Shown here piece after piece: positions 18,278 through 29,417 of a stretch of DNA of 64,000 bases. Within the stretch, counting starts at the first letter, position 1, and every line of letters begins with the position of its first letter. Location of the stretch: positions 186,001 to 250,000 of the forward strand of contig NZ_CRPU01000001.1 of NCBI RefSeq assembly GCF_001096185.1, in the 5' to 3' direction. A program made the position numbers and the translations under genes. The notes beneath the pieces were generated by a model. That model was not told the DNA's origin, made no database searches, and saw nothing but the letters and a program-made list of their open reading frames with translations. This stretch comes from Streptococcus pneumoniae. GTDB lineage: Bacteria; Bacillota; Bacilli; Lactobacillales; Streptococcaceae.

Positions 18278-19612
18278 TTATTTAGCCAAGGCTCCCATTG
18301 GATCCCATGGTGCAAGTACAATTGGTTCTGCTCCATAGGCAGCTTGTTCTTCTGCTGTCAGCAATTCCTTACGAACAACGATTTGGTATGTGTATTCGTC
18401 CATCCAAGCGTCTGAGGCAACAAAGTAACCATCTGTACCGACCTTGTCTCCCCATGAGTTTTCAACCTTCCACTTGGTTGATTTACCATTTTCGTCCAAG
18501 TCAACACCTGTCAAGACCATGGCGTGGGTCATCAAGCTTTCGCTATAGTCCAAACGTCCAGCCTTGTCTTGAGTAAGTTTAATGTCCATGCTTGATTCAA
18601 AGTCATAAACATCTGTCGCAAGGATTCCAGCCTTACGGTTACTGAGCTGGCCGACATCAGAACCAAACCAAACAGTCTCACCTGCTTGCATTTGGGCAAT
18701 CGCCAATTCTTTCAAGCGCTCCATTGGAACGTTGATGTAACGAACTGCACGGCTACCAACCACATTCCCCAACATCTCAACTGTGTAAGATTTTCCGTAA
18801 GGTTTATCAGCAGTTGGAGCATTGATAACAGAAACGTAGTCTTCTAAAGGAAGATTGACATATTTCTTGTAGAACTCTTGTGGTGTGATTCCTTTTTCAC
18901 TTTTGTAGTTGTTATCTTTATCGCGATAAGCAAAGTCAAACTTGCGTGGTGGAAGTCCTAATGACATAGCAAGAAAGTTAAAGATTTCTTGCAAGAGGTC
19001 TTCTTTCTTAGCTTGAACAGTCACTTGATCTGCACCAGAAACAAGCAAATCACGCAAGATTTGAGCATCTTGACGAAGCAATTTATTAAGGACCGCATTT
19101 AGCTCACGACTGCTGCTAGATGAAACAGACTCAGGATAAACTGACTTAGGCACGACACCGTATTTTTCAAAGAGGGAAACGACCATATCCCATTGACCAC
19201 CATCTTGTTGAGGTGTTTGGAGTAAGAAGCTAACCTTGCGGCTAGTCAATTCTTGGTCTGAAGTCGCAATGACTTGCTCCAAGAACCAGTTTGATTTCTC
19301 ATACTTATCCCAGAAGAAAGTGTGGGCTTGTGACAACTCAAAGTTCTCCAATTTGTATTGCGAGATGAGTTTGTGGCGGAAGGTGTTGAGAGCCGCAAAC
19401 ATCCAGCAACGACCAGACGCTTTCTGGTTAGTGACCTTGTCCTTGGTTAAATCCAATGAGAAAACAGGTGTGTTGTCTACATGGCTTTGGCGACGTTCCA
19501 GAGCTGCAAAAATTCCGTTGTGGCTGGCAGCATTTTCAATCGCTTGGTATTTTACATTTGCTTCATAGTTGGCAAATAGTTTATCAGTAAATGATTCTTG
19601 AATCGCGTTCAT
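18278..19612 (-). CDS. pepC: aminopeptidase C (bleomycin hydrolase family)
   Basis: 444-residue cytoplasmic cysteine aminopeptidase (C1B family) that trims peptides taken up from the host. The catalytic Cys is residue 69 in QKASGRCWMFAALNTFR, the His lies in SLMTHAMVLTGVDLDENG and the Asn in KVENSWGDKVGTDGYF. The C-terminus (PIVLAPWDPMGALAK) reaches the active site in this family to set exopeptidase activity. ATG 19612 follows AAGGAGG. Single gene. Confidence 0.97.
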   Translation of the reverse strand: MNAIQESFTDKLFANYEANVKYQAIENAASHNGIFAALERRQSHVDNTPVFSLDLTKDKVTNQKASGRCWMFAALNTFRHKLISQYKLENFELSQAHTFFWDKYEKSNWFLEQVIATSDQELTSRKVSFLLQTPQQDGGQWDMVVSLFEKYGVVPKSVYPESVSSSSSRELNAVLNKLLRQDAQILRDLLVSGADQVTVQAKKEDLLQEIFNFLAMSLGLPPRKFDFAYRDKDNNYKSEKGITPQEFYKKYVNLPLEDYVSVINAPTADKPYGKSYTVEMLGNVVGSRAVRYINVPMERLKELAIAQMQAGETVWFGSDVGQLSNRKAGILATDVYDFESSMDIKLTQDKAGRLDYSESLMTHAMVLTGVDLDENGKSTKWKVENSWGDKVGTDGYFVASDAWMDEYTYQIVVRKELLTAEEQAAYGAEPIVLAPWDPMGALAK

Positions 19613-19677
19613 AGATTCCTCCTTTTATTCTACAGTCTATTATAACTCTTTTCACAAAGGAAGCAACTAAAAAACAT

Positions 19678-19708
19678 AAAAGGCGAGGACATTGTCCCTC
19701 ACCTTTTT
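19678..19708 (-). terminator. rsuA terminator
   Basis: Minus strand AAAAAGGTGAGGG, short loop, CCTCGCCTTTT. Confidence 0.65.
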
Positions 19709-19715
19709 CGAATTT

Positions 19716-19819
19716 ATACTCTTCGAAAATCTCTTCAAACCACGTCAACGTCGCCTTGCCGTACTCAAGTACAGCCTGCGGCTAGTTTCCTAGTTTGCTC
19801 TTTGATTTTCATTGAGTAT
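19716..19819 (+). repeat. BOX repeat (A-C, no boxB)
   Basis: ATACTCTTCGAAAATCTCTT, GCCTTGCCGTACTCAAG, then AGCCTGCGGCTAG and TTTTCATTGAGTAT; boxB is absent. Confidence 0.9.
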
Positions 19820-19828
19820 TAAACTAAA

Positions 19829-20551
19829 TTAAATAATATTAGCGCGGAGAATTTCTAATTCTTCCTTGGTCAAGCGACGCCATTCCCCTCGTTCTAGGTT
19901 CTCATCTAATACTAAAGTTCCCATAGTCAATCGTTGCAAGTCCACCACTTCCTTGCCACAGTAGCCCACCATACGCTTGATCTGATGAAACTTCCCTTCT
20001 GCAATGGTCACACGGATTTGGCTTTGATTCTTTTCTGTATCTATGGATACAAGCTCCAGTATAGCGGGTTGACAGGTAAAGTCTTTGAGAGGAATACCCT
20101 CAGCAAATGTCTCCACATCTTCTTGGGTCATGATTCCCTTGACTTGTGCCAGATAAGTCTTGTCCACATGACGCTTGGGCGAAAGAAGAACATGAGCCAG
20201 CTGACCATCATTGGTCAAGAGCAAAAGACCATGCGTGTCAATATCCAAGCGTCCTACTGGGAAAACTTCCTTACTCCGCGCCAAGTCATCCAACAAGTCC
20301 AGAACGGTTCTGTGCTTGGGATCCTCAGTCGCTGAGATAACTCCTTTGGGCTTGTTCATCATGTAGTAGACAAACTCTTCATACTCCAACACTTGCCCAT
20401 CAAAGCGAATCTCATCTATTTTTTCATCAATCTGCAATTTAGCTGATTTTTCTTTTTTACCATTTACAGTCACGCGCCCAGCCTTGAGCAAGTTTTTGAC
20501 CTCAGTCCGACTTCCCACCGCACAGGCAACTAAAAATTTATCTAATCTCAT
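19829..20551 (-). CDS. rsuA: 16S rRNA pseudouridine(516) synthase
   Basis: 240 residues; converts U516 of 16S rRNA to pseudouridine. An S4 RNA-binding domain (MRLDKFLVACAVGSRTEVKN) precedes the catalytic domain, with the Asp in FPVGRLDIDTHGLLLLTNDG and the C-terminal EGKFHQIKRMVGYCGKEV block. Length fits RsuA, not RluB, although the RluB/RsuA border is not sharp. Single gene between two BOX repeats. Confidence 0.93.
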   Translation of the reverse strand: MRLDKFLVACAVGSRTEVKNLLKAGRVTVNGKKEKSAKLQIDEKIDEIRFDGQVLEYEEFVYYMMNKPKGVISATEDPKHRTVLDLLDDLARSKEVFPVGRLDIDTHGLLLLTNDGQLAHVLLSPKRHVDKTYLAQVKGIMTQEDVETFAEGIPLKDFTCQPAILELVSIDTEKNQSQIRVTIAEGKFHQIKRMVGYCGKEVVDLQRLTMGTLVLDENLERGEWRRLTKEELEILRANII

Positions 20552-20610
20552 AGAACTATTATATCATATCAAAAGGAGGCTAGTACAATGACCAACCTCC
20601 TTTTCGTTTC

Positions 20611-20760
20611 ATACTCTTCAAAAATCTCTTCAAACCGCGTCAACGTCGCCTTGCCGTATATATGTTACTGACTTCGTCAGTTCTATCTGCAACCTCAAAA
20701 CAGTGCTTTGAGCAGCCTGCGGCTAGTTTCCTAGTTTACTCTTTGATTTTCATTGAGTAT
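20611..20760 (+). repeat. BOX repeat (A-B-C type)
   Basis: ATACTCTTCAAAAATCTCTT, GCCTTGCCGTATATATG, TGACTTCGTCAG, AAAACAGTGCTTTGAG and TTTTCATTGAGTAT; full length. Confidence 0.92.
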
Positions 20761-20773
20761 CAGATTTAGGAAC

Positions 20774-21004
20774 TTAACTTCCTCGTCTCCAGAAAATCGC
20801 TAAGACAATCATGGAACCTAGTATTGCCGGAATAATGGCAGTTCCTGCTATTATCGGTCCCCAAGTCCCAAAAAGCAAGTGGCCTATAAAGGCACCAATC
20901 CAGCCTAGAAACATTTTTCCAAAACATCCCATTCGCTCTCCACGATTGGTCAGAGTACCTGCTAAAAATCCCACTAGGAGACCAACAAACATACTTCCTA
21001 ACAT
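20774..21004 (-). CDS. GlsB/YeaQ/YmgE family membrane protein
   Basis: 76-residue protein with three hydrophobic segments: MLGSMFVGLLVGFLAGTLTN, CFGKMFLGWIGAFIGHLLFG and IIAGTAIIPAILGSMIVLAI. This is the transglycosylase-associated/GlsB pattern (small stress-linked membrane proteins). It starts 10 bases after pepS with AAGGAGATA, so it is probably cotranscribed with pepS. Exact role unknown. Confidence 0.82.
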   Translation of the reverse strand: MLGSMFVGLLVGFLAGTLTNRGERMGCFGKMFLGWIGAFIGHLLFGTWGPIIAGTAIIPAILGSMIVLAIFWRRGS

Positions 21005-21013
21005 ATTATCTCC

Positions 21014-22255
21014 TTAATTTGCCCAATCTCCGTTACGGAAGAGAGGCACACGTGTTCCATCCTCACGGATACCATCAATATCCATTTGGTTGGAACCAAT
21101 CATAAAGTCTACGTGAACATCTGAACGGTTAAGCCCCGCAGCTTCAAGTTCCTCTTCGCTCATCTCCGCTCCACCAACTACGCTAGTCGCATAGGCTGCA
21201 CCGATAGCCAAGTGATTTGACGCATTCTCATCGAAAAGGGTGTTAAAGAAGGTAATGCCTGACTGAGAAATTGGGCTTGGATCTGGTACCAAGGCACATT
21301 CACCCAAGGCACGCGCACCCGCATTTTCAAAGACAAGGTCTTTCATGACCTGATCACCCTTCTCAGCAGTGATATCTACGATTTGTCCATCCTTAAAGGT
21401 CACCTTAATACCTTCAATGATATTGCCGTTATAGCTAAGTGGTTTTGTAGAAGTGACATAACCATCTGCACGACGAAAATCAGGTGCTGTGAAGACTTCC
21501 TCTGTCGGCATATTTGGCAAGAATCCTTCGCCCTGGGCATTGATAGCACCAGCTGATTCCCAAACGTGGTTCTTTGGCAAACCAAGTGTCAAATCTGTTC
21601 CTGGCGCTGTGTAGTGAAGGGCTGAAAATTGCTCTTTATTGAGCATATCTGCCTTGCTCTTGAGAATAGCTGCATGCTCTTCCCAGGCCTTAACAGGATC
21701 TGCTTCGTATACTCGGCAAGTTTTGAAGATTTGGTCCCAAAGGAGATCAACTGCTTCTTCATCGCTCGCAGCATTCGGAAAGACTTTCTTAGCCCACTCA
21801 AGTCCAGCAGCGGCTGCTACAGTCCAACTAACCTTGTTGGATTGCGTTGCGATGCGCATTGGCTTCATGGCAAGTCCCGTCGCTTTAGCAGAAGCTGATA
21901 GTTTGTCAGCATCCACTCCGTTCAATGCACCTGGATCAGATGAGCGAACTCCAAGACGGCTAGCCTTGTTCTCCAAGAGATAGTTCATCTCAGCAATCTT
22001 ATATTCTGGCACATTGTCCAAACGCTCCATTGGCGCGTGGAGGAATTTCTCACGGTTGATGACATCATCTGTCCACTGAACGATAACCTCATGCGCACCC
22101 AAGGCATAAGCTTCTTTCACGATCAAATGCGCCAACTCACGTTGCTCCACATCGATAGAGAGAGCCAAAGTGTGACCAGGTTGCACATTGATTCCGTTCG
22201 CAACCAACAATTTCGCATATTTTTCTAGATTTTCTTTAAAATTTGGTAAAACCAT
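21014..22255 (-). CDS. pepS: aminopeptidase PepS (M29)
   Basis: 413-residue cytoplasmic metallo-aminopeptidase of family M29. The family is shown by NFKENLEKYAKLLVANGINV, the metal-ligand blocks GEGFLPNMPTEEVFTAPD, ENAGARALGECALVPDPSPI, NTLFDENASNHLAIGAAY and DVHVDFMIGSNQMDIDGI. It releases N-terminal residues with broad choice. Followed by the GlsB-like gene and preceded by a 50-codon ORF. Confidence 0.95.
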   Translation of the reverse strand: MVLPNFKENLEKYAKLLVANGINVQPGHTLALSIDVEQRELAHLIVKEAYALGAHEVIVQWTDDVINREKFLHAPMERLDNVPEYKIAEMNYLLENKASRLGVRSSDPGALNGVDADKLSASAKATGLAMKPMRIATQSNKVSWTVAAAAGLEWAKKVFPNAASDEEAVDLLWDQIFKTCRVYEADPVKAWEEHAAILKSKADMLNKEQFSALHYTAPGTDLTLGLPKNHVWESAGAINAQGEGFLPNMPTEEVFTAPDFRRADGYVTSTKPLSYNGNIIEGIKVTFKDGQIVDITAEKGDQVMKDLVFENAGARALGECALVPDPSPISQSGITFFNTLFDENASNHLAIGAAYATSVVGGAEMSEEELEAAGLNRSDVHVDFMIGSNQMDIDGIREDGTRVPLFRNGDWAN

Positions 22256-22276
22256 GTTGTTTTCTCTTTTCTATTT

Positions 22277-22429
22277 TTATTTTTCTTTCAAAGCAGAGAA
22301 TAATCCTGCTAAAGCAATGGCACCTGACAAGAGTGCTGTTGATAGAAGAATTGTATGATCAGCAAGTTCTAATTGATATTCAAATACCTTCTCAGCCGGC
22401 TTATCTTCCGCAAAAATTCTTAGTTCCAT
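22277..22429 (-). CDS. small membrane protein (50 aa)
   Basis: A 50-codon ORF between polC and pepS, on the same strand: MELRIFAEDKPAEKVFEYQL, then LADHTILLSTALLSGAIALA, ending GLFSALKEK. GGAGG lies 7 bases before the ATG. The second half is one probable membrane helix; the first half is charged. Spacing of 18 bases from polC and 21 to pepS suggests cotranscription. No family recognised. Confidence 0.7.
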   Translation of the reverse strand: MELRIFAEDKPAEKVFEYQLELADHTILLSTALLSGAIALAGLFSALKEK

Positions 22430-22447
22430 CTTTTTTCCTCCAAGACC

Positions 22448-25400
22448 TTAAAACAAATCATCAAACAAGCTCAACTGATTATCCTCTGGCATATTGCCCA
22501 GAATGCCCATTTCATCCATCTTTTCAACTAAGGTTAATGAGAGCCCTCCACGCTTGCGTAGTTCTGTTTTAGAGAGGAATTCTCCCTCTTCACGCGCTCG
22601 AACTAACTGCTTGGCAACGTTCTCTCCCAAACCATCCATAGCAACAAATGGCGGGATGAGGGTATCCCCATCGATAAGGAACTCTGTCGCCTGACTACGG
22701 TAGAGATCGAGTTTGCCAAACTTAAAGCCACGCTCCCACATCTCATTGACAATCTCAAGAGTTGTATAGAGATCGATTTCCACATTAGAGGCCTCATTGT
22801 TCTTCCGTTTTTCAGAGATTTCTTCCATTCTGCGCTTGATAGCATCCAAGCCCGCACCCATAGTCTTGATATCAAAAGCCTTAGCACGGATTGAGAAGTA
22901 AGCACAGTAGTAATAAATGGGATGATGAACCTTGAAGTAGGCTACACGCAAGGCCATCATAACGTAGGCTGCCGCATGGGCTTTAGGGAACATGTACTTA
23001 ATTTTCCCACAGGACTCGATATACCACTCTGGCACCTTATTAGCCTTCATGGCTTCAATGTAGCCATTTCGCTCCTCTTCGGAAATCTTTAGCCACAAGC
23101 CCTTACGTACCCGTTCCATAATGGTAAAGGCCATCTTAGGTTCGAGACCGGCATGCATGAGGTAAACCATGATGTCGTCCCGACAACCGATAACGGTTGA
23201 TAGGTCCGCAATTCCTTGCTTGATTAAATCCTGAGCATTTCCCAACCAGACATCAGTACCGTGGGACAATCCAGACAACTGCAGCAACTCCGCAAAGGTT
23301 GTCGGATGGGTTTCGTCTACCATTCCACGTACGAAATTTGTTCCAAACTCTGGAATCCCCAGCATGCCTGTCGGAGTTCCGATTTGCTCAGGTGTTACCC
23401 CAAGCACATCAGTCCCAGAAAAGAGGGCCATTACGCCTTCGTCATCCATAGGAATTTCATTAGGGTCAATCCCAGACAAGTCCTGGAGTTTTCGAATCAT
23501 AGTCGGATCATCATGTCCCAGTACATCGAGTTTGAGGACGTTCTCGTCAATATCATGGAAGTTAAAGTGAGTGGTCTGCCATTCAGCCGTGACATCATCT
23601 GCTGGATACTGGACAGGCGTAAAATCATAGACATCCATGTAGTTCGGGATAACAACGATTCCTCCTGGGTGTTGCCCTGTCGTTCGTTTGACACCAGCTG
23701 CACCTTGAGCAAGACGTTCCACTTCTGCATCACGATAAAACTTCCCGTAGTCTCTCTCGTAGCCCTTTACAAATCCATAAGCGGTCTTAGCAGCTACTGT
23801 ACCAACTGTTCCTGCACGGAAGGCATATTCCTCACCAAAGATATCACGGACATCCAAGTGGGCGCTAGGCTGGTCTTCTCCCGAGAAGTTCAAATCAATA
23901 TCAGGAACCTTATCCCCATCAAAACCAAGGAAGGTCTCGAAAGGAATATCCTGTCCGTTTTTGCTGAGTTTATGACCACATTTAGGACAGTCCTTATTGG
24001 GCATATCAAAACCTGAACCATAAGAACCATCGGTGATAAACTCGCTGTATTGACACTGACCACAGACATAGTGAGGAGAGAGAGGATTAACCTCCGTAAT
24101 CCCAATCATGGTCGCAACAAAACTAGATCCGACAGATCCACGAGAACCAACTAAGTAGCCCCGTTCATTAGAACGTTGCACCAACATCTGGGAAGCTAGA
24201 TAGATCACAGCAAATCCATTCCCCAGTATGGATGTTAATTCTTTTTCAATCCGCAAATCAACAATATCTGGTAGCGGATTTCCATAAATCTCAAAAGCTT
24301 TCTTATAGGTTAACTCAGCGACCGTTTCTTCCGCCTTGTCGATGAAAGGCGTGTACAAGTCACCCTTAACAACCTCAACAGGTTCAAAGATTTCTGCCAA
24401 GGCATTGGTGTTTTCAATAACCAATTTGCGAGCTAATTCCTCTCCCAAAAAGGCAAATTCATCCAACATCTCATTGGTCGTTCGAAAATGAGCCTTGGGA
24501 AGAGGAGCTGGTTGGGCATGTTCCCCGTGACCAATAGTTCGGTTAATCATAGCCCCCTGTCCCAAACTACGGACGATAATTTCACGGTAAATCTCTTCTT
24601 CCGGTTCGATATAGTGGACATTTCCCGTAGCCAAAACGGGTTTGCCAAGACGGTCTCCAACCTCTATCAAACTCTTGATAATGGTCTGGAGTTCCTCCAT
24701 ATCCTTGACCTGCTCCTTAGCAATCAAGGGAGCATAGATAGCCGGTGGCATAACCTCGATAAAGTCATAATACTTAGCCACCTCAACCGCCGCATCCACA
24801 CCTTGGGAAACGACCGCATCAAAAACTTCACCCTCAGAGCAAGCTGAACCTAAAATCAGACCTTCCCGATGGGCATCTAAAACCGTTCTCGGAATCCGCG
24901 GAACACCTTCTAAGTACTTGGTATTAGACAAGGAAACCAGCTTAAATATATTTTTTAGCCCCACCTGATTCTTGACATAAATGGTCGCATGCTTGATTCG
25001 AGCTTTTTTATAAGAATCTGGACTAATCAAATCAATGTTGAGTCTAGCTAAATCGGTCACACCATGTTTTTCTGCTACTTCTTTGATAAAGATGAAAAGC
25101 AGACGACCAGTAGCTTCCGCATCGTAGTTGGCCATGTGGTGATGTTCTAGGGCCACACCAAAACGCTTGGTCAAAGGTCCCAAACCATGACGTTTATACT
25201 CAGGATAGAGGTTTCTAGCAAACTCCAGCGTATCAATAACTGGCTGACTAATCTTTGGCAGACCATGACGCTCATAATTGGCATTCATAAAGCCAACGTC
25301 AAAGGTCGCATTGTGAGCGACTAGAACCGTATCCTTACAAAATTCTTGGAATTCTTGTAAAACTTGTTCTAGTGGTTTGGCATTTTTGACATGATCATCT

Positions 25401-26839
25401 GTAATTCCAGTCAACTCAGTAGTAAAAGCTGACAAGGGATGCCCGGGATTGATAAATTCATCAAATTCGGCAATGACATTCCCCTTGTACATCTTAGAAG
25501 CCGCAACCTGAATCAAGTCATTATAGATGGCTGATAGACCCGTCGTTTCCACGTCAAAGACCACATAGGTTGCTTCTGACAAGTCCATCTCCACTTCATT
25601 ATAGACGATAGGGACACGGTCCTCCACGATATTGGCTTCCATTCCATAGATTAGCTGGATTCCCGCTTTCTTAGCAGCCTTATAGCCGTGTGGGAAGGAC
25701 TGGACATTCCCATGGTCAGTGATGGCAACCGCCTTGTGTCCCCACTTAGCAGCTGTCGCAACGATTTCTTCGACCTCTGGCAGAGCATCCATAGTCGACA
25801 TGTTAGTATGAGCATGAAACTCAACTCGACGCTCTCCTTCTGGCATCAAATCCTTCCGCTCATAGTGAACAACTTCCTGCACATCCTGTACGTTCATAGT
25901 CAAATCACGTGTGAAGTTATTCATCTCCACATTCCCACGAACTCGGAGCCAAGAATTTTTCTTAATTAGATCAAACTTCTGGGCCTCTTCCTCGTTCTTA
26001 ACCCACTTTTGCATCGAAAAACTTGAAGTGTAGTCCGTCATTTTAAAGTTGATCAAAACACGCCCTGTTCTGGTCACTTTTTGCTCCACATCAAAAACAA
26101 CCCCTTCAAAGACCAGACGATTTTCCTCCGTCGTGACTTCAATCATAGGAGTAATCTCCGCCTTATCCAACTTTGGTTTAGCTGCAGCTTTTTTGGCTTG
26201 AAAATCAAAGGCTGGTTTCTCTTCCGCTGGAGGAGGTGCCATCTGTTCTAGTTGTTCCATAGCACGGAGCGCTTCCTCATTAGCAGCTTGGACAATCTGC
26301 TCATTTTCAGCATGAAAGGCCTCTTCCTGCTCTTGGGTCAACACATCATTTTTCTCTACTTGACAGTTAAAAGTTGGAAAACCAAACTTTTCAAGTTGTT
26401 TGGCTAAATTAGGAAGATGATTTTTCTTAAAGTGTTCCTTATCAATCGCCTCAGAGCCTTCAATAAAGAGCTGACTTCCCTCCGCACGAACTTGCAAATT
26501 CTGATAAAGAGACTTAAAACCTTGACTAGCACATGGCCCCTCAGAAAAAGCCTCTCTATAATAGGATTGCAAGAGTTGATTTGAAAAATCTTGAGACAGA
26601 GTCTTGATTTCGAAAACAGCTTTATTTCCTGTCTTAGAAAATTCTTCCCTCAAACCTTTCTTTAATTCTAAAAAGATTTCAATTGGTAAAATATTAGAAA
26701 ATACGAAATGAAACTCCCATACCTTACTAATTTTATGAACTACAACTCGCTCAATATCAGCCTGTGATAAAGCAGGAGCCTGTCTCATTTCAGCAGGCAT
26801 CCCCAATTGATTCATCAAAATTTCAAAACTGTTTGACAT
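22448..26839 (-). CDS. polC: DNA polymerase III alpha subunit PolC
   Basis: 1463-residue replicative polymerase of Gram-positive bacteria. Order: N-terminal domain; OB fold ([18 protein letters not shown]); PHP domain start ([20 protein letters not shown]) interrupted by the proofreading exonuclease ([20 protein letters not shown], then [13 protein letters not shown]); polymerase core with the zinc-type Cys pairs CGQCQYSE and CPKCGHKL, the catalytic [14 protein letters not shown], and [14 protein letters not shown]. Full length and intact. ATG 26839, with a weak ribosome site (GAGGAAAATG). Confidence 0.98.
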   Translation of the reverse strand: MSNSFEILMNQLGMPAEMRQAPALSQADIERVVVHKISKVWEFHFVFSNILPIEIFLELKKGLREEFSKTGNKAVFEIKTLSQDFSNQLLQSYYREAFSEGPCASQGFKSLYQNLQVRAEGSQLFIEGSEAIDKEHFKKNHLPNLAKQLEKFGFPTFNCQVEKNDVLTQEQEEAFHAENEQIVQAANEEALRAMEQLEQMAPPPAEEKPAFDFQAKKAAAKPKLDKAEITPMIEVTTEENRLVFEGVVFDVEQKVTRTGRVLINFKMTDYTSSFSMQKWVKNEEEAQKFDLIKKNSWLRVRGNVEMNNFTRDLTMNVQDVQEVVHYERKDLMPEGERRVEFHAHTNMSTMDALPEVEEIVATAAKWGHKAVAITDHGNVQSFPHGYKAAKKAGIQLIYGMEANIVEDRVPIVYNEVEMDLSEATYVVFDVETTGLSAIYNDLIQVAASKMYKGNVIAEFDEFINPGHPLSAFTTELTGITDDHVKNAKPLEQVLQEFQEFCKDTVLVAHNATFDVGFMNANYERHGLPKISQPVIDTLEFARNLYPEYKRHGLGPLTKRFGVALEHHHMANYDAEATGRLLFIFIKEVAEKHGVTDLARLNIDLISPDSYKKARIKHATIYVKNQVGLKNIFKLVSLSNTKYLEGVPRIPRTVLDAHREGLILGSACSEGEVFDAVVSQGVDAAVEVAKYYDFIEVMPPAIYAPLIAKEQVKDMEELQTIIKSLIEVGDRLGKPVLATGNVHYIEPEEEIYREIIVRSLGQGAMINRTIGHGEHAQPAPLPKAHFRTTNEMLDEFAFLGEELARKLVIENTNALAEIFEPVEVVKGDLYTPFIDKAEETVAELTYKKAFEIYGNPLPDIVDLRIEKELTSILGNGFAVIYLASQMLVQRSNERGYLVGSRGSVGSSFVATMIGITEVNPLSPHYVCGQCQYSEFITDGSYGSGFDMPNKDCPKCGHKLSKNGQDIPFETFLGFDGDKVPDIDLNFSGEDQPSAHLDVRDIFGEEYAFRAGTVGTVAAKTAYGFVKGYERDYGKFYRDAEVERLAQGAAGVKRTTGQHPGGIVVIPNYMDVYDFTPVQYPADDVTAEWQTTHFNFHDIDENVLKLDVLGHDDPTMIRKLQDLSGIDPNEIPMDDEGVMALFSGTDVLGVTPEQIGTPTGMLGIPEFGTNFVRGMVDETHPTTFAELLQLSGLSHGTDVWLGNAQDLIKQGIADLSTVIGCRDDIMVYLMHAGLEPKMAFTIMERVRKGLWLKISEEERNGYIEAMKANKVPEWYIESCGKIKYMFPKAHAAAYVMMALRVAYFKVHHPIYYYCAYFSIRAKAFDIKTMGAGLDAIKRRMEEISEKRKNNEASNVEIDLYTTLEIVNEMWERGFKFGKLDLYRSQATEFLIDGDTLIPPFVAMDGLGENVAKQLVRAREEGEFLSKTELRKRGGLSLTLVEKMDEMGILGNMPEDNQLSLFDDLF

Positions 26840-26897
26840 TCATTTTCCTCACATTATTCTCCTACTATTTTACCATATTTAGAGGTATTTTCTAAAA

Positions 26898-26927
26898 ACA
26901 AAAGGAAGCCACTAAGTGACTTCCTTT
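26898..26927 (-). terminator. fusA terminator
   Basis: AAAGGAAGTCAC, loop TTA, GTGGCTTCCTTTT on the minus strand, just after fusA and before polC. Confidence 0.85.
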
Positions 26928-26941
26928 AGAGTGAGGACTGA

Positions 26942-29023
26942 TTAGTCTTCACCTTTGTTTTTCTTAATGATTTCTTCTTGTACTGACTTAGGTACATCTT
27001 CGTAGTGGTCAAATACCATCATGAATGTACCACGTCCTTGAGATGCAGAACGAAGAACTGTTGCGTAACCGAACATTTCAGCAAGTGGAACGTAAGCACG
27101 AACGATTTGGCTGTTACCGTGTGCTTCCATACCATCTACACGTCCACGACGAGCAGTTACGTGACCCATAACATCACCAAGGTTTTCTTCTGGAACAGTG
27201 ATTGTTACAAGCATCATTGGCTCAAGGATAGCTGGTTGTGCTGATTTAGCAGCTTCTTTAAGGGCAAGTGAAGCCGCAATCTTGAAGGCAGTTTCAGATG
27301 AGTCGACATCGTGGTATGAACCATCGTAAAGTTTAGCTTTAACGTCAACCATTGGGTAACCTGCAAGAACACCGTTAGCCATAGATTCTACCAAACCTTT
27401 TTCAACCGCTGGGATAAATTCACGAGGAACCACACCACCGACGATTGCGTTTTCGAATTCGAATCCTTTACCTTCTTCGTTTGGAGTAAATTCAATCCAT
27501 ACATCACCGAATTGACCTTTACCACCAGACTGACGTTTGAAGAATCCACGTGCTTGAGTAGAAGCGCGGAATGTTTCACGGTAAGATACTTGAGGAGCAC
27601 CTACGTTCGCTTCAACTTTGAACTCACGACGCATACGGTCAACAAGGACGTCAAGGTGAAGCTCACCCATACCAGAGATAACTGTTTCACCAGTTTCAAC
27701 GTTTGTTTCAACGCGGAATGTTGGATCTTCTTCAGCCAATTTTTGAAGGGCGATACCCATCTTGTCTTGGTCTGCTTTAGATTTTGGCTCAACCATCAAT
27801 TGGATAACTGGTTCTGGAACGTTGATTGACTCAAGGATGATTTTAGCTTTTTCATCTGTCAATGAGTCACCAGTTGTAGTATCTTTCAAACCAACGGCAG
27901 CAGCGATATCACCTGAGTAAACAGTGTCAATTTCTTGACGGCTGTTAGCGTGCATTTGAAGGATACGTCCGATACGTTCACGTTTACCTTTAGAAGTGTT
28001 CAATACGTATGAACCTGATTGAAGAACACCTGAGTAAACACGGAAGAATGTCAAACGACCTACGAATGGGTCAGTCATGATCTTGAAGGCAAGAGCTGCA
28101 AATGGCTCTTCGTCAGATGCTGGACGAGTTTCTTCTTCGTCTGTATCTGGGTTAATACCTTTGATCGCTGGGATATCAAGTGGGCTTGGAAGGTAGTCAA
28201 TAACCGCATCAAGCATCAATTGAACACCTTTGTTCTTGAAGGCAGAACCACACAATACTGGGAAGAATTCAACGTTGATAGTCGCTTTACGGATACCAGC
28301 TTTCAATTCTTCGTTAGTGATTTCTTCACCTTCGAGGTATTTCATCATCAATTCTTCGTCAGTTTCAGCAACTGCTTCAACCAATTTTTCACGGTATTCT
28401 TGAGCTTGGTCAAGGTATTCAGCTGGGATGTCTTCTTCAAGGATATCTGTACCAAGGTCGTTAGTATAGATTTCAGCTTTCATCTTGATCAAGTCGATGA
28501 TACCACGGAAGTCATCTTCAGAACCGATTGGCAATTGGATTGGGTGTGCATTTGCTTGAAGACGATCGTGAAGTGTGCTTACAGAGTAAAGGAAGTCAGC
28601 ACCGATTTTGTCCATTTTGTTGGCAAATACGATACGTGGAACTCCATACTCAGTTGCTTGACGCCAAACTGTTTCAGTTTGAGGCTCAACACCTGATTGT
28701 GAGTCAAGAACGGTAACCGCACCATCCAATACACGAAGAGAACGTTGTACTTCGATAGTGAAGTCCACGTGTCCTGGTGTGTCGATGATGTTTACGCGGT
28801 GGTTGTTCCATTGAGCTGTTGTCGCAGCAGATGTGATCGTGATACCACGTTCTTGCTCTTGCTCCATCCAGTCCATTTGTGACGCACCTTCGTGAGTTTC
28901 ACCGATTTTGTGGATTTTACCAGTGTAGTAAAGGATACGCTCAGTTGTAGTTGTTTTACCGGCATCGACGTGAGCCATGATACCGATATTACGAGTTTTT
29001 TCAAGTGAAAATTCGCGTGCCAT
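26942..29023 (-). CDS. fusA: translation elongation factor G
   Basis: 693-residue GTPase that moves tRNA and mRNA on the ribosome. G1 is [21 protein letters not shown]2 around [16 protein letters not shown]3 [21 protein letters not shown]4 [10 protein letters not shown]; domain IV/V blocks PVDV-type [19 protein letters not shown] and [20 protein letters not shown] are intact. ATG 29023 after GGAGAAA. Lies after rpsL-rpsG in the str cluster, but a terminator separates it from rpsG. Confidence 0.98.
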   Translation of the reverse strand: MAREFSLEKTRNIGIMAHVDAGKTTTTERILYYTGKIHKIGETHEGASQMDWMEQEQERGITITSAATTAQWNNHRVNIIDTPGHVDFTIEVQRSLRVLDGAVTVLDSQSGVEPQTETVWRQATEYGVPRIVFANKMDKIGADFLYSVSTLHDRLQANAHPIQLPIGSEDDFRGIIDLIKMKAEIYTNDLGTDILEEDIPAEYLDQAQEYREKLVEAVAETDEELMMKYLEGEEITNEELKAGIRKATINVEFFPVLCGSAFKNKGVQLMLDAVIDYLPSPLDIPAIKGINPDTDEEETRPASDEEPFAALAFKIMTDPFVGRLTFFRVYSGVLQSGSYVLNTSKGKRERIGRILQMHANSRQEIDTVYSGDIAAAVGLKDTTTGDSLTDEKAKIILESINVPEPVIQLMVEPKSKADQDKMGIALQKLAEEDPTFRVETNVETGETVISGMGELHLDVLVDRMRREFKVEANVGAPQVSYRETFRASTQARGFFKRQSGGKGQFGDVWIEFTPNEEGKGFEFENAIVGGVVPREFIPAVEKGLVESMANGVLAGYPMVDVKAKLYDGSYHDVDSSETAFKIAASLALKEAAKSAQPAILEPMMLVTITVPEENLGDVMGHVTARRGRVDGMEAHGNSQIVRAYVPLAEMFGYATVLRSASQGRGTFMMVFDHYEDVPKSVQEEIIKKNKGED

Positions 29024-29077
29024 GAGGTTTGTTTCTCCTATTTATTTTTGATTTCTATTCTATTATAACACGATTTT

Positions 29078-29109
29078 AATAAAAACGGATAGGCAGGACC
29101 TACCCGTTC
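29078..29109 (-). terminator. terminator rpsG-fusA
   Basis: Minus strand AACGGGTAGGTCC-TGCCTATCCGTTTTTATT: strong stem plus T run, between rpsG and fusA. Confidence 0.75.
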
Positions 29110-29157
29110 TCAATGTTTTCATGCTATTGTTGGTTTCAACTTGTAGATTTACAGGTT

Positions 29158-29395
29158 GAATTGAACTCGGGCTAAAGTTAATTAGCCGATTTGAGCCAGA
29201 ACGGGATGCTGTGTGAAAAAGATAAACTTCCTTGTATTCGTCGAATACTGCGTCAGTTTCCTATTTTCACCTTGCATCCTTACCGTTCCTAGCATCATGA
29301 TTTAGTTGAGCTCAAGCTAAAAGTCTAGAGAAAAAGATGAATCTCATTGGTTGCAACCGCAACCTGCTTCGATTCCCTATTTTCTCTGGGACTTT
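29158..29395 (-). repeat. two tandem long hairpins between rpsG and fusA
   Basis: Two related units, each opening with TTGAACTCGGGCTAA or TTGAGCTCAAGCTAA on the plus strand. The unit at 29205-29278 folds as GATGC, GTGAAAA, AAACT and GTATTCG paired with CGAATAC, AGTTT, TTTTCAC and GCATC. The unit at 29327-29387 folds as AGAGAAAA...TTTTCTCT with an inner GGTTGCAACC. Shared motifs GAAAAAGATRAA and CCTATTTTC. It may belong to the terminator-like SPRITE repeats of pneumococcus, but I cannot confirm that. Confidence 0.6.
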
Positions 29396-29417
29396 CTTAA
29401 CGCTTTCGCATCCTATC

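Noticed and set aside
23261-24016. 251-codon plus-strand ORF inside polC
   Set aside because: Antisense to the intact polymerase core of PolC; no ribosome site and no family likeness.
28220-28696. 158-codon plus-strand ORF inside fusA
   Set aside because: Reverse complement of highly biased EF-G codons; Phe-rich nonsense protein.
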